NCBI GenBank assembly: GCA_032164245.1
Contig: JAVMKO010000005.1
Span: 58,947,442 to 59,011,441 of the forward strand
Direction: 5' to 3'
From: Sternotherus odoratus
Lineage: Eukaryota; Chordata; Testudines; Kinosternidae
Length of the DNA stretch: 64,000 nt
Part shown: piece by piece, positions 25,055-35,845 of the stretch
Numbering within the stretch: position 1 is the stretch's first letter
How the letters are laid out: each line of letters opens with the position of its first letter
Position numbers and translations under genes: made by a program
The notes under the pieces: model-generated
Databases searched by the model: none
What the model saw: only the letters and a program-made list of their open reading frames with translations
What the model was told of the DNA's origin: nothing

Positions 25055-25805
25055 CACTGGGATGACCTCAGCCAGAGTATTTGTGTCCAGTTTTATGTGC
25101 CATACTTTTAGGCAGGATGTGGACAAATTGGGGAGAATTCAGAGGGAGGGTAACAAAAATGAAAAAGGTTTGAAAAACCTGATCTCTGAGGAATGGTTTT
25201 AAAAAATTGAGCACAATTAGTCTTGAGAAGACAGAAAAGGGAACTGATACGTTTTTAAATATGTTATAAAGAGGATGGTGATCATTTGTTCTCCATATCC
25301 ACTGAGAGTAGATCAAGAAGTAATTGGCTTAGTCTACAGCAAGGGAAATTTGTTAGGTTCAGAAAGTTTTTCTTAAGTATATGGGTAGTTAAGTACTGGA
25401 ATAGGCTTTCAAAGAAGGTTGTGAAATCCCCATCATTGAAGGTTTTAAGAACAGGTTGGACAACCTGTCAGGGACCAAGTATATTCATACCATCCTTCCT
25501 AAGTGCATGGGGATTGACTAGATCAGTGGTCTTCAAAGTGGGGTGTGTGCACACCTGGGGGTGTGTGAGACCCCGCCGCTGATCACACCCAGGAGACCAC
25601 CGAACTGGGCAGCAGTCTATTTTTGTACCGCCAAAATGCCGCCGCAGGAAGCAGAAGCTTTCTGTTTGGCGGCATTTCGGCAGACATACCCCGGGGAGCT
25701 GTGAGCAGATGCCGCACTGAGGAAAGGGGCCAGGGCCAGAAAACTTTGATGACCGCTGAACTAGATGATCTCTCAAGATCCCTATCAGCTCTGTTTCTAT
25801 GACTT
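25055..25805 (+). mobile_element. CR1 LINE 3' fragment, split by a hAT MITE
   Basis: The sequence shows the CR1 3' region: GGATGTGGACAAATTGGGGA near 25,117, AGGGTAACAAAAATGAAAAAGG downstream, GGACAACCTGTCAGGG at about 25,457, and after the MITE the terminal AGATGATCTCTCAAGATCCC with TCTGTTTCTATGA. The region is 5'-truncated, as most CR1 copies are, and has no intact reverse transcriptase frame. The hAT element at 25,524-25,758 interrupts it, so the CR1 is older. Confidence 0.85.
25524..25758. mobile_element. hAT-type MITE, 235 bp, nested in CR1
   Basis: The left end CAGTGGTCTTCAAAGTGGGG matches the reverse complement of the right end, CAGCGGTCATCAAAGTTTTC, in the first 16 positions with two differences. 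Flanking octamers GACTAGAT (25,516-25,523) and AACTAGAT (25,759-25,766) match at 7 of 8 positions, the hAT signature. Removing it restores the continuous CR1 tail consensus (...TGACTAGATGATCTC...). An internal inverted pair (AAATGCCGCC and GGCGGCATTT) can form a hairpin. Confidence 0.85.
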
Positions 25806-26241
25806 TCTCCTAGTTGTTTATAAATGTTGTATTCAGCTCAGGGGAGACCAGGTCTGATGCTGTTACTCATTACCATTTAAGTTGATGGGAGATTCCCTTG
25901 ATTAAACAGTATAGAATGAAGCCCATCATAGCCCTGAATACCATGTATTCCCAAAAGAGCCTGACTCTAAAAACAGAAATGCAAGCAGTTCTCTTGATAT
26001 CAAATGACGGCACTCGCCTCTGTAAGAGTGTCATTAATTTCTCATTCTTGTCCTTAAAACAAAGACATACTTTTCACACATTCAATATTCAGTTCAAAGG
26101 ATTTAAGCTTCAAAAGCCTTTTGAAACAAAGACAGATATGATGAGGCATATGGTCCCAACACTAGGAAGGAAGGGAGATAACGGGGGCCTATGACTCCAA
26201 TTGGGTCCTCCTGCAACAGGTGTCAGGTATGGAAAGGGGTG

Positions 26242-26912
26242 TGTAATGGGGTGGACTAGGCCTAGAGGTCCTATGCTGGAGGCCTCAGGGTCCTCCCACA
26301 CCCATCCAAGGAAAGAAGCAACAGAGAGGCCCTCCAAGTGGCCTAGAGGGACTTTTTAGGAAGCAGGCAATCAGAACATCTGCAGGGAAGAGCCTATCAG
26401 GATCAGGGGGGCCATATAAAAAGATGCTGAGGAGCCAGAGACAGTCAGTTCCTTGTGGGAGTCAGAGGAGTACAGCTGGTGCTCCTAGTTGGCCAAAGAG
26501 AACTGCAGCACCATGGACAGCACAGTTCTGGGAACAGGGGAGTAAGGAAGAGTTCCTGGCTGGCTGCTGGGCCTGGACTTAGAAGAGCCCTGAGCTAAGG
26601 ATGAGGCACTAGTGATGGCTGGGGTTGCAGGGAAGAGGCCTGGGGAACTGAAGGCAGTTTTGGTGAAGGGACATGGTGCCACTGGGGAGGTGGCCTACAA
26701 CTGGAACGTGATAAATCTCTGGAAGGGGAACTGAACTGTTACGAGGTCCAGATGGAAAATAGAGGCCAGAACAGACCAAGAGGGCAAAACATTTCCCTTC
26801 AGAGAGGAAGCCCCGGGGGTACGGCTCTGTACCAAGGCTGGGACTGTTTAAAGGCCACAGACACAGCTGACCAGAAGAGGCATTCATGAGAGATGGTTGC
26901 CATGCCGTTACA
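26242..26912 (+). mobile_element. Probable solo LTR, 671 bp
   Basis: The unit begins TGTAATGGGGTGG and ends CATGCCGTTACA, giving inverted termini TGTAATGG / TGTAACGG. The flanks are GGGTG (26,237-26,241) and GGGAG (26,913-26,917), a possible 5-bp duplication with one change. CCATATAAAAAGATGC near 26,411 is a plausible TATA box, which supports plus orientation. The body is purine-rich, like the LTR at 557. The class (Ty3/Gypsy-like) is inference. Confidence 0.55.
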
Positions 26913-27010
26913 GGGAGATAAAAGGAGAAGGCCCAGCTCAGTTCAAGGCTGGCCAGGACAGAGAACAGGCCTCCTGTTTTCAGTTCTTAGCATTCCTTTG
27001 GATTTTAATA

Positions 27011-27072
27011 CAGTAGATTTTTGATTATCCGGGCTTGGATTAACCGGGCTGCGGATTAACCAGGATGTCTAA
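27011..27072 (+). mobile_element. Truncated pogo/Tigger-like MITE end
   Basis: CAGTAGATTTTTGATTATCC after a TA dinucleotide resembles the left ends of the two MITEs at 32,543 and 36,474 (CAGTAGACTCTCAATTATCC). The GGATTAACC and CAGGATGTCT motifs next to it match those copies' right-hand interior. The rest is missing and the sequence passes into a stretch beginning GGGTCAGCAACCTATGGC, which looks like a hAT end. Confidence 0.55.
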
Positions 27073-28693
27073 AACATGGGTCAGCAACCTATGGCATGCC
27101 TGCAGGCTCCTGCCAGCCAGGGTCCCGCCGCCTGCCCCAGTCATCTCCCGCTGCTAGGCTGGGTGTAGGGTGAGATGAGGGTGAGGCCAGACAAACTGGT
27201 TTCCTCTCATGACAATGACCACAGAGGATGTTAACATCCTATTTTGGATAAGAGCTCTTGCAATACTAAAGTTAAGATCTTTAAAGTCCTTGTGCTCACT
27301 ATAAGAGGCCATGGGCTTTTATTATCCATATACATCTTTGGCTCATCAATGCTTTATGCAAGGCACATCATCTCATGATGAAAATTAAAAATGAAGACAA
27401 AAGCTACCTTTCCCCTGGGAGCACTTTGTAGGTAAATGTTGATAAAACTTGTCAAGAGCCTCTAAATTGACTTCTTGGGTTCACTGCACATTTTCCCTTT
27501 CAATAGCAACTTTTTATTCCCCTAACTTTGCTGTAAATATTTTGTTACTCTGTCAGCAGCTGATTTCTTAGAGCAGAGACCAGCTGTGTCTAGGTTACAT
27601 GGGAGGTATTACAGGAGGACTGAAAAGGTCTGGTTATCTTACAAATATTAGTGCTGCAAAAGAGCTGATTGTATGTTGACAGAGTAGTGATTTACCTGCT
27701 CCTTGGTTATCTGGGACAGTCAAACCAGTTTCTTCAGGGTTCTTATGGAGCCACATTCCAATATAGTTAGCATAAGACAGAAAAAATTATTTCAGGTCAT
27801 ACCTCATTTTGCATTGTGGTGAACATCCATTTATCAAATAAATTATGCAGCACAATGTCTTATAAAAAACAACCAATAGTCAAATTCTCAATCAGTGCTG
27901 AGAATGAGCAATATGGATGAACCCCCATTGTTCCCCTTCCTAAACCTGTTTTGGGGCAAACAGGGCGTGGACATATTTGTTCATGAGCTTGAGGTTTTTT
28001 AGTTTAATTAAGCCTTACTGTTCATTCTACAGAAACTGAGGCAAAGAACTCCCCTTAGTTATATGCTGATCTATCACACAGTCATCACTGAGAGACAAGA
28101 AGTTATTTAGTCAATATGAATGCTACATAAAAATCTAAGCAAGGTAGGTTTGTCTAAGCTCCAATATAGGGAGCTCAGTGATTATAGTTAGTTTCACTAC
28201 ATGATGCATTAAGTTTTATAAAATATTTTCATCCCACTAGTGGTGGGAGGTGAAGACGTGGCTATCTATATACGTTAGAATCTATGAAGATGCAGTATAC
28301 AGCTGTAACCTACTTTTGTGTTATCTGCTATAGGCATTTAATGTTCCCCTTGTCTTTCCTCTTGGGTCCTTGCTCTATTCTTCAAGTTCATGAAAGTCAC
28401 AACCCAAAGGAATGCAGGCAACATTTTTATATTTTGGGGTGGGGAGGGGAGGTGGATGAGTGGATCTCACTGCAGAAAAACATACCTATTTGAAAGCAGG
28501 ACCAGTAAGTTTTAAACTAGGAAATAGCACCCCACCATGTAATTCAGTTTTGTTACTCTAAAACAAAATGATGACTAATCTGTATTACTTTGTTTTTAAT
28601 GTATATATTATTGTAGGCAGAGCCTACTAAAGTTGCCCATTACTGTTTGTGCCTTCAGTGTACAGAATGAATAGTAGAGATTTGTAAGAAGAG

Positions 28694-28751
28694 CAAGGAT
28701 GTTATCTTGTGGGTATGCCACTGGACTGGAACCCAGGAAGAGTTGAGTTCT
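28694..28751 (+). repeat. tRNA-derived SINE head, cut by an LTR-like unit
   Basis: CAAGGATGTTATCTTGTGGG, followed by CACTGGACTGGAACCCAGGA, resembles the tRNA-like heads of the other SINEs. The match stops at 28,751, exactly where a TGTAACAGGG LTR-like start occurs. I could not find the displaced SINE remainder further along. Confidence 0.4.
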
Positions 28752-29350
28752 TGTAACAGGGTGTCTTGCCCAGTTGGTTGGAGAGTCTGGGAGTAGGACC
28801 ACATGGATTATTGGATTGGTCCTACCTGAGAGAAATCAGGTGAGATTCCTGCATTAAAGAAGACTGAAGCTGTGTCTGTAGAGACTGCAAGGAAAAACTG
28901 AGCATAGGAAAAGAAGTTGCAGAGAAGAAAGTGAGTAAGGAAAGCCCTTCATGCAGGGAGGAACCCTGATCCAATGGGGAAGAATGTGGGAGACCCAAAG
29001 AAGAAAGTAAATGGATGAGGTAGGAAGTACTCCAGGGAAAACTGCAACAGGAGTAAAGGAGCTGACTTAGCTCTGCAGTATAGGGCCTTGTGCCAGAACC
29101 CAGAATAGATGGTGGTGGGACTGTGTTTTCCTACCAGCCCCAAGGAGGGGGCATAGAATGATGGTCAAGCCCAGAATGGGGACAGCAGGGTGAACTGAGG
29201 ACTGGCTAAGAAAAAGCCCCAGAAAAGATGGAAAGATTTTTGTTTCTGTTAGACAGTTTTGGACTTCGTTTAGATAATTGTGACCCTGGAAGTGGTGGAC
29301 CCTGGAAGTGGTGTGACCTGGCTGCAGGGCTGAGTCATGGATGAGTTACC
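28752..29350 (+). mobile_element. LTR-like purine-rich unit, right end uncertain
   Basis: It begins TGTAACAGGGTGTC and is purine-rich throughout, in the style of the LTRs at 557 and 26,242. It includes a local direct repeat (GACCCTGGAAGTGGTG / GACCCTGGAAGTGGTG near 29,281-29,313) and GTGTGACCTGGCTGCAGGG near 29,314. No clear CA end or target duplication was found, so the right boundary is a guess. Confidence 0.4.
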
Positions 29351-29519
29351 AGGCAAAGAAACCCAAATCTTTGAGCTAGCACCTACCCCAAATGCTCTCT
29401 CACACCAAGCTTCTTTTAGGGTCACACAGTGTGCTTGTCCATGCTGTGTGTCTTCCTGCTTCTTCTTTCTTGGAGTCTGCTCCTAGAGTCCCCTCCCCAG
29501 GTGACTGGAATGTGGGTGG

Positions 29520-30020
29520 TCTAGTCTAGTGGTCAGAACAAACATAACGCCTTAATGGTTGGAGCAGGCATTAGGAAGCCGGGCCTAGGGTCAGAGGTGG
29601 AGGCAGTAGTCAGAAACCAGATCCACAAGTCAAACCAGAGGTCAGGAACTGGGCACCAGAGTCAAAGCTGGAGGTAGGAACTAGGGCCAAGGGTCGGAGT
29701 TAGAAGCACATGAATGAAGCAGGGTAAAAGGTAAAAGTGGGTCTCAGGCACGGACAGAGCTGAGGCAAGGCAGGGGCAATCACACGCAAGGCAACACAGG
29801 AGCAGTCACAGTTACAGTGGTGGGCATGGGCATTGAGTAGTCACTGAGCTGCTGCTGGCTTAAGAGCCTGTCTGCTGGCCCTTCCAGCCGAACTGGTGGC
29901 ATAGCCAGTCTGGAGCCTGCTGCAGGCCAGCTGTGCTCTTCTGGTTGCCTGCTTAATAGCTCTGCTGCAGTCCCTAATGCCTGACACACCACATGTGTGT
30001 GCACCCATACGCTTACCAAA
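29520..30020. repeat. GTCAGAG-rich LTR-like repeat, host of a hAT insertion
   Basis: The stretch is built of recurring GGTCAGA, GGGTCAGAGG, AGTCAGAA and CCAGAG words, the look of an old LTR or satellite-like unit in turtle DNA. Ends are not clear. It abuts the hAT element at 30,029, whose target duplication starts at 30,021. Assignment is by style only. Confidence 0.35.
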
Positions 30021-30028
30021 ACAATACC

Positions 30029-30570
30029 CAGGGCCGTCGACAGGGGGGTACAATGGGTACAGCTGTACCGGGCCCCGGACTTCAGGCGGGGCCCCTGAAG
30101 TCCGGGGCGGGTACTCAGCTGTACCCGTTGTCGCCGGGGCTGTGAGCAAGGCGCGGCTCGGGCAGCCGCTGCCGCGCTCACCAACCCCCTCCCCCGGCAC
30201 CCAGCAGCCTCCCCCGCCCCCCTTTGCTTCTCCCGGCTGGCCACGCGGCCGCAGCACATGCGGGGGTTGGGGCCCACGGGAGGTAGGAGACCGGCGGGGT
30301 GGGGTGTGGGGGGGGAGACCGGCCGGGGGCCGCGGGCGTCGGGAGATCGGCCGGGGGGGGGGGGCCGCGGGAGATCGGCGGAGGGGGGGGGCCGCGGGCG
30401 GCGGGAGACTGGCGGGGGGGGGCCCCCCGCGGGCGGCGGGAGACTGGCGGGGGGGGGCCCCCGCGGGCGGCGGGAGACTGGCGGGGGGGGCCCCCACGGG
30501 CGGCGGGAGACCGGGGGGGGGCCCGTATGATCTGCCATACGGGGCCCCAAAATTCCTGTCGCCGGCCCTG
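30029..30570. mobile_element. GC-rich hAT-type element, 542 bp, perfect 8-bp duplication
   Basis: The left end CAGGGCCGTCGACAGG and the reverse complement of the right end, CAGGGCCGGCGACAGG, match at 15 of 16 positions. ACAATACC flanks it exactly on both sides (30,021-30,028 and 30,571-30,578). It has an inner hairpin (GGACTTCAGG / CCTGAAGTCC near 30,080-30,100) and a G-rich tandem block. No transposase is encoded, so it is non-autonomous. Pro/Gly-rich reading frames up to 264 residues on both strands arise from its composition. The perfect duplication suggests it is younger than the other elements. Confidence 0.9.
30290..30520. repeat. G-run tandem array, units about 32-35 bp
   Basis: CGGGAGACTGGCGGGG-type units recur at about 30,402, 30,437, 30,471 and 30,503, with earlier variants reading GGGAGATCGGC. 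Each carries a run of 7-9 G followed by a C-run, so the G count varies between units. The array lies wholly inside the hAT element and is a strong G-quadruplex candidate. Confidence 0.8.
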
Positions 30571-31239
30571 ACAATACCCAGTGAAGCCTTCCACCTGCCC
30601 ACTTCTAATTCCTGTGCACACCTGCCTATGCCCTTTTTTTAGATGGGGCTGCTATATAGAAGCTTATCTGGCTTTTGTTTATTTGTTTGACAGCTATCCT
30701 AAATGAAGGGTGGCAATTACACCCTTCAGCTTCAATAACATTTTGCGCAACCCACAGCTATACATACACACACTCTTATACAACAGAATCCAGAGTTCTG
30801 ATGTACACCTATAAAATGCCAAAGGAGAAGAGTGACCTGACTGCGTAAGTATTTGCTTTTATGATCCGGACTCATATATTTCAAGGTACATTTTTAGTCT
30901 GGATGCAGATCTCTTAAACGAGGCCAGGATCATATTTCCAAATCTATTGATTAGGATTTTGAAATGTATGGTGCTGAATGTAAATCAGGTTACATAGATC
31001 ACTTAACCCAGAGCGGGTTAACTTATAGGTGAAGTCCCCTGTAAGTCCTGAATCTGATATTTTTATGCTAATTCCTATAGTGACCAAATTAATTTTTATT
31101 TTACTGAATGTGATCTTTCCTTTATTAACTTTCATGTGTCTTCCTACCATATGTCCATGACTGAATAATGATCATTAGTTTGTCAGCTCTTCTCTGTCAG
31201 ATTTCACTCAAGAATTAGGACATGGAAGATTGTCAGAGC

Positions 31240-31800
31240 ATTTCTCCACCTCTCCCTACCAACCTCCCCCATAAGCCACAGAATCTGCAGCCATGGAGAC
31301 GCAAGGATGAAGAAGGAAAAGTAGGAGTAGACCAGGGAGGTGTCAAGAGATTGGAAAGAGAAGTCCTTAACGGCCCAACACAGAGTCCTTGAGCTGCAAC
31401 CCAGAACTGTGAGTGGGCCGGGATTCCCTCCACATTGGTGGTTTTCCACCTGTAGTACGTGGACCCCTGGAGGTGTGCAGATGATGTCTATGATTTCCAA
31501 AGGGGTCCTCACCTCCATTTGAAATTTTTTAGAGGTCTGCAAATGAAAAAAAGGTTGAAAATCACTGCCTTATATCATCCCTAATAAAGAAGAGTGTACA
31601 AGCCTCAGAACGGAGAGGCAAAGACTAACAAAATCTCCGAGGTGGACTGAGAGCTGGACAAAAAGGCCCATAGACTATGGGAGTTGGCCTGGTTGGACTT
31701 CTGTTAACTGGAAGGGGACTGGGTTTTAAAAAGAACCTGGAACTTAGAAGTCACAGACTTCAATAAAGCTAGAACATCCGACATACATGGGTGGACCCAA
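31240..31800. repeat. Decayed LTR-like unit
   Basis: Purine-rich text such as GGAAAGAGAAGTCC, GGACTGAGAGCTGGAC and TTTTAAAAAGAACCTGGAAC resembles the LTR family at 557-1342. Ends and duplication are not visible, and the hAT-like MITE at 31,436 sits in the middle. Weak call. Confidence 0.3.
31436..31567. mobile_element. hAT-like MITE, about 132 bp
   Basis: The left end GGTGGTTTTCCACCTGTAGT resembles the reverse complement of the right end, CAGTGATTTTCAACCTTTTT. The interior GTGGACCCCTGGAGGTGTGC and TTTAGAGGTCTGCAAATG are typical of small hAT non-autonomous elements with CAGTGGTTTTCAACC ends. I could not identify a clean 8-bp duplication. Confidence 0.5.
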
Positions 31801-32542
31801 CCCTGTAATACCACCTCTTAGCACAAGGGATTGCTTTAATGATGAGCATGCCCCATAATATGACCAAACTGGTGTAATTCAACCACAGCTGCTTTGTGGG
31901 ACAGGAATAGGAAAGGGCTCCCTGTTGTGAAGGGTTAGAACTTGTGCCCATGTGTTTACTTTGAAATTGCATGACATATAAACTTGCAGCCATGAAGTCA
32001 AAGTAGGTGAAATAGTGTCAGATAAAACAATAAATTAGCTGCTGTTTTCAAATAGTTTGTGATAGCATTGGTCATGAAGGCTTGTTATCAAGGCTGACTG
32101 GCCATTATTTTATGATTCACTGAAATGGAAATCCTGTGATCAGAAGTTGAGATTTCATTGTTGCAGCTGAACACACGTATTCAAAGTTCTGTATTATACT
32201 GGCAACGACAGCAGTGCCCTCTGTTGGATGTCTGGTATCAGACCGCCAAACTTGCAATGAATTTGTGATGATCTTGCCATGGGTGGCAGGAAGACTGGGT
32301 CTAAGGTATTCTCTATAATGTATGTTAATGGTTTAGTTAGAGATCATGGTGTCTTTATGTACGGGGTCATCAGTGGTTATGACCAAATTTGATCAGCCTC
32401 TCTTTCCATTGGCATCTGTTGTCAAATCTTTGGGGTCAATTCTTCTGATGGAACCCTTGATGTAATTGCAGGTGAGGCTGATGTAACTGATTTGTAAGAC
32501 TGTACAAGGTGACCGAAACACAAAGCAAAATTTGGCCTTATA

Positions 32543-32841
32543 CAGTAGACTCTCAATTATCCATGATGATAGGGAAAAAATAATTCTGGTTAATAAAATC
32601 CCGGATAATCACCATCCATAGGAAATATTGGGAGTGGGGGTTGGTTCACCAGCCACCCTGCGCCGGGAGGAGGCGGTGTTGGTTCACTGGCTGCCCTGCA
32701 CCCTGGTGGGGTTGTTTTGTGTGTGTGCTTGGAGCAGCAGGAAAGCCAGAGCCAGCCCTGCGAGTTGTGCATATTTTTTTTTGACATCCTGGTTAATCCA
32801 CATCCTGGTTAATCCAATCCTGGATAATCGAGAGTCTACTG
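32543..32841 (+). mobile_element. pogo/Tigger-like MITE, 299 bp, TA duplication
   Basis: The ends are CAGTAGACTCTCAATTATCC at the left and GGATAATCGAGAGTCTACTG at the right, inverted with one mismatch over 20 bp. TA flanks both sides (32,541-32,542 and 32,842-32,843), as expected for Tc1/mariner-pogo insertions. The interior has paired GGTTAATCCA motifs. A second copy of the same family lies at 36,474 in the opposite orientation. The minus-strand 65-residue reading frame is shared with that copy and is not a gene. Confidence 0.9.
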
Positions 32842-33599
32842 TATACACTGTGTTTTTTAAACATAGTTTTTACTCCCCTAGCACTTTACAAATGGTAGCA
32901 GCATAGTCATGTGACCCTACAATGACAAAGCAGTATGTGTGATATAATTAAAATTTTAAATCCTCAGTTGATCAAGAATCAGATTTCAATCTCCACCTTC
33001 TAGAAGGAAACATCTGCTGATGACTGATATATTTTATAAATGTTCATTTAAAACAATAGGGACAAGTAAGAGTCTCTGAATGCGTTGTCTTGCTGCTGAC
33101 CTACAATAGCATAAGATCTCTGATAAACTAGGAGATCTCTTATCACCAGCTTCAGCTTTTTAAGAGGCATTATCATATCAAGACATCTTAGGCTGCCTTT
33201 ACAAAAGAATGATACAATAATTTAATTCAGTCTGCAGTGCCAAACTAATGACTCAAAGCAAAGCAGAAATAAATGAGTAATAAGATATAGTTGAATAATC
33301 ATAGCAGCCTGCAGGAAAGTGTCAGTTTTTATCCTAATTCTTTTTGGTGGGAGAGTGATGGGAAACATTACAGAGCACGTGCTTGTGGAGAAAATAAAGG
33401 ACAGCTGTTTTCCCTGCATTTAACAGCACTTATCAGTTTTGAAAAGGTCTTCAGTTTGTTAGAGACATCAAGAACTGCATAAATTGCATTATGCATTTCA
33501 TGAGCATCATGGTAGAGATGATCTATTAGAAGGAAGTCAGGGGATTAGGGTTGTAATAAACACAATGGCAGACCTCCTCACCCCTCAAACTTCAGTGAA

Positions 33600-33960
33600 A
33601 TGCCACAGAGTTAGGGCTGGTCTGAATCCTCTCCTCTTTCCCCTCCAGACCACCAGGACTAATTTTGGGGGTGGGAGGTGGGGAAGAAATCAAAACCTGA
33701 AATATTTTTATTTTGAAATGCTGCTGTGGTGCCTCATGGGAGTAGTTTGGGTGCCTCATGCTCCTATTCTCCTTTGTAGTCTGGATCCCCTGCTTGGACT
33801 ACATCTCCCATCATGCATCATGATCATAACCTTGAGGAGGGGAGGCAGTGCATCATACAAGATGAGGTCCATCGGGAGAGCCCAGCTCATAGAGATGAAT
33901 GGGTTCATGAGCACTGCAGCGGTATTTGTTATACACTCCCCCCCCCCCCCCGTGGAAAGC
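33600..33960. repeat. Repeat-like stretch with a 14-base C run
   Basis: Contains an inverted pair around CCTCATGGGAGTAGTTTGGG and CTACATCTCCCATCATGCAT and ends in a run of 14 C at 33,938-33,951. It looks like a decayed dispersed element, but I cannot name it. The 175-residue plus-strand reading frame that spans it has no recognisable domain. Confidence 0.3.
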
Positions 33961-34244
33961 AAAAATGTATTACAAAACACTTGTTCAGCAGAAAACCCAT
34001 TTTTCCACTGAAATCCAACTGAAAATATTCAACTATCCCTATTCAGGGGCCCATTTATATCGAATTAGGGCCATTGTTTGTCTGGAGCACAGCTCTATGA
34101 TCCCTGTGTACAGGATACACGGATGGAAGAAATGCCGTATTTTTCAAGTTGTTTGTAGTGTGAGTGTAGTAATTTCCCTGCATTACATTTCTGACAGATC
34201 TCACCAGGAAAAAATATTTCTCTTTTATAAAACAACTGTTCAAT

Positions 34245-35156
34245 GTGCATTACACAGTGCTCCTTAAGCCAGGTAGACCTGCTCATGACCTGGTACAACA
34301 GGAAGCGTCATCAGTTCTGCTTCTGCATCTAGGTCACAACCCCAGGTCCCTTACAGATGCTTTCCTTCTTCCCTGGACAGATCACCCGTATTATATATTT
34401 CTTCCTATTCTGCTCATGAACAAGGTCCTGCTGAATATCAAGCAGGATCAGACATGGGTCATCTTAATAGCTCCGGCTCATAGTTCATAGCGGTTGCAGA
34501 TAGGATGAAAAGTCTCTCCATCTCAGCTCAGAGAATTTAATCAGGGCTCACACTGTGTATCTGTACATGTTATGAGCTGCTTCATGTTCCCACAGTCTGT
34601 CCTAACTGCTCATTCCACAAGGGCACAAGCATCTTCAGCTGCATTTCTAGCAAAAGTGCCTGTTCAGGACATTGGTCATTGGTACACATTTGCTTCTCAT
34701 TACGCCATCACTCAGCAGGCTAGGGGTGATGGTGGATTTCACCAAGCTATGTTGCAGTCAGCATGTCAGTAAATCCAAGCCCTCCACCTATACAACTGCT
34801 TGGGAGTCACCTACGTTGGAATGGACTCATGCAATCATTGGAATAAAAACGGTTACTAACCTTCCCATGACTGATGTTCTTCAAGATGTGTTATACATGT
34901 CCATTCTAACACCCACTCTCCTACCTCTCTCATCAGAGTTGGCTGAAAAGAAGGAATTGAGGAAGTGTGGAGGAGGTGTGGGGTGGGCGGTGCCCTATAT
35001 ACTGACATGCGACACCAGAAGACACAAGAGCTGATGCAACAGATACCACTGAGGGGAAAATGTCTGCTAACTTTAATCTGGGCGCAAATGCATTTACATT
35101 GAAATGGACATGTGCAACACATCTTGAAGAACAACAGTTCCAGAAAGGTTAGTAAC
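34245..35156 (+). pseudogene. DIRS-type retrotransposon 3' remnant
   Basis: Two separated pieces of protein look like DIRS elements. The reading frame at 34,245-34,490 contains TDAFLLPWTDHPYYIFLP and VILIAP, resembling the region after reverse transcriptase/RNase H. The frame at 34,572-34,772 contains HSTRAQASSAAFLA, VQDI and TFASHYAITQQAR, resembling the C-terminal HxxR...Y part of a tyrosine recombinase. The residues usually between VQDI and TF..HY are partly missing. Most of the recombinase between the two pieces is absent. The 3' end forms a large inverted repeat (34,851-35,156). The element is dead. Family calls are from remembered motifs, not a search. Confidence 0.65.
34851..35156. repeat. 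Inverted-repeat 3' end of the DIRS remnant
   Basis: The left arm starts GGTTACTAACCTTCC and runs through GTTCTTCAAGATGTGTTATA to CATGTCCATT. The right arm is its reverse complement, ending in AAGGTTAGTAAC at 35,156 and including ACACATCTTGAAGAACAACA. The arms pair over about 55-60 bp with a few changes. DIRS elements carry inverted terminal and internal complementary repeats, which fits, but a separate fold-back MITE cannot be excluded. Confidence 0.7.
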
Positions 35157-35740
35157 TTGTTTATACCAGAGAGACAGTGCTGGTTTCAATGAGTGCTGAC
35201 ACTGAAATGAACAAATAATGGCCAAGATTCAGGACGTGAAGTAAACTGAAGGCTTTCATATGATGCTGCTGAAGTGCTGTGTTACTTAGATGCTGCTCGT
35301 AACATGAAGGTTTGGAACATAAATTATAGTTTTAAGATAACACTAGTTTTGATAAAATATTTGTGCTGCAACATTTTGCAAAAAATTAAAAGTAGAGGTG
35401 TGCGTCAAATGGTCCTTTATGGTTAATTTTTTGGTTCTTAAATATAGAACCCACAGTGGAGTTCAGTGGAAGGTACACACAGACCTATTTGCTTTGGCTT
35501 CACACATTTATCAGTAACTATTTTGTGTTAATATCTTTGGTGGCTTCTTGGACACTACTGTGACCCAAATAGTAATTCAAGGGCATAACTTTAATATGCC
35601 ACCTTCAAAAATGTTTCAGTGATGCTTACTTAGAAAGCTTTTGCACTTCTAAGGTCACTTTCTAATATCACCACCGAGGAAGGCTGAGAGAGAGAGAGAA
35701 TTCATCAAGCACCAAATATTGGACAGATTGGAAGATAAAA

Positions 35741-35845
35741 CACAGGTCTGAAGAAGAGCTCTGTGTAGCTTGAAAGCTTGTCTCTCTCACCAACGGAAGA
35801 CAGTCCAATAAAAGATGTTACCTCGCCCACCTTGTTTCTGCAACA
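35741..35845 (+). repeat. Penelope-like element tail, CTGAAGAAGAGCTC type
   Basis: The stretch CTGAAGAAGAGCTCTGTGTA (35,748) followed by GCTTGAAAGCTTGTCTCTCT, then CCAATAAAAGATGTTACCTC, is a widespread amniote repeat tail that I believe belongs to Penelope-like retroelements. The CTGAAGA ... GAAA arrangement around a short stem (GAGCT/AGCTT) resembles a hammerhead ribozyme core with a one-base insertion. No coding part is attached. Confidence 0.55.

Noticed and set aside
27079..27200. hAT-like end GGGTCAGCAACCTATGGC
   Set aside because: Resembles a hAT terminus, but no matching right end or 8-bp duplication was found, so it is not listed as an element.
29780..30642. Overlapping proline/glycine-rich reading frames of 147-264 residues on both strands
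   Set aside because: They lie in the GC-rich hAT element and its G-run array; openness on both strands follows from composition, and there is no domain or splice context.
33484..34011. 175-residue plus-strand frame
   Set aside because: It crosses a repeat-like stretch and a 14-base C run, and has no recognisable domain or start context.
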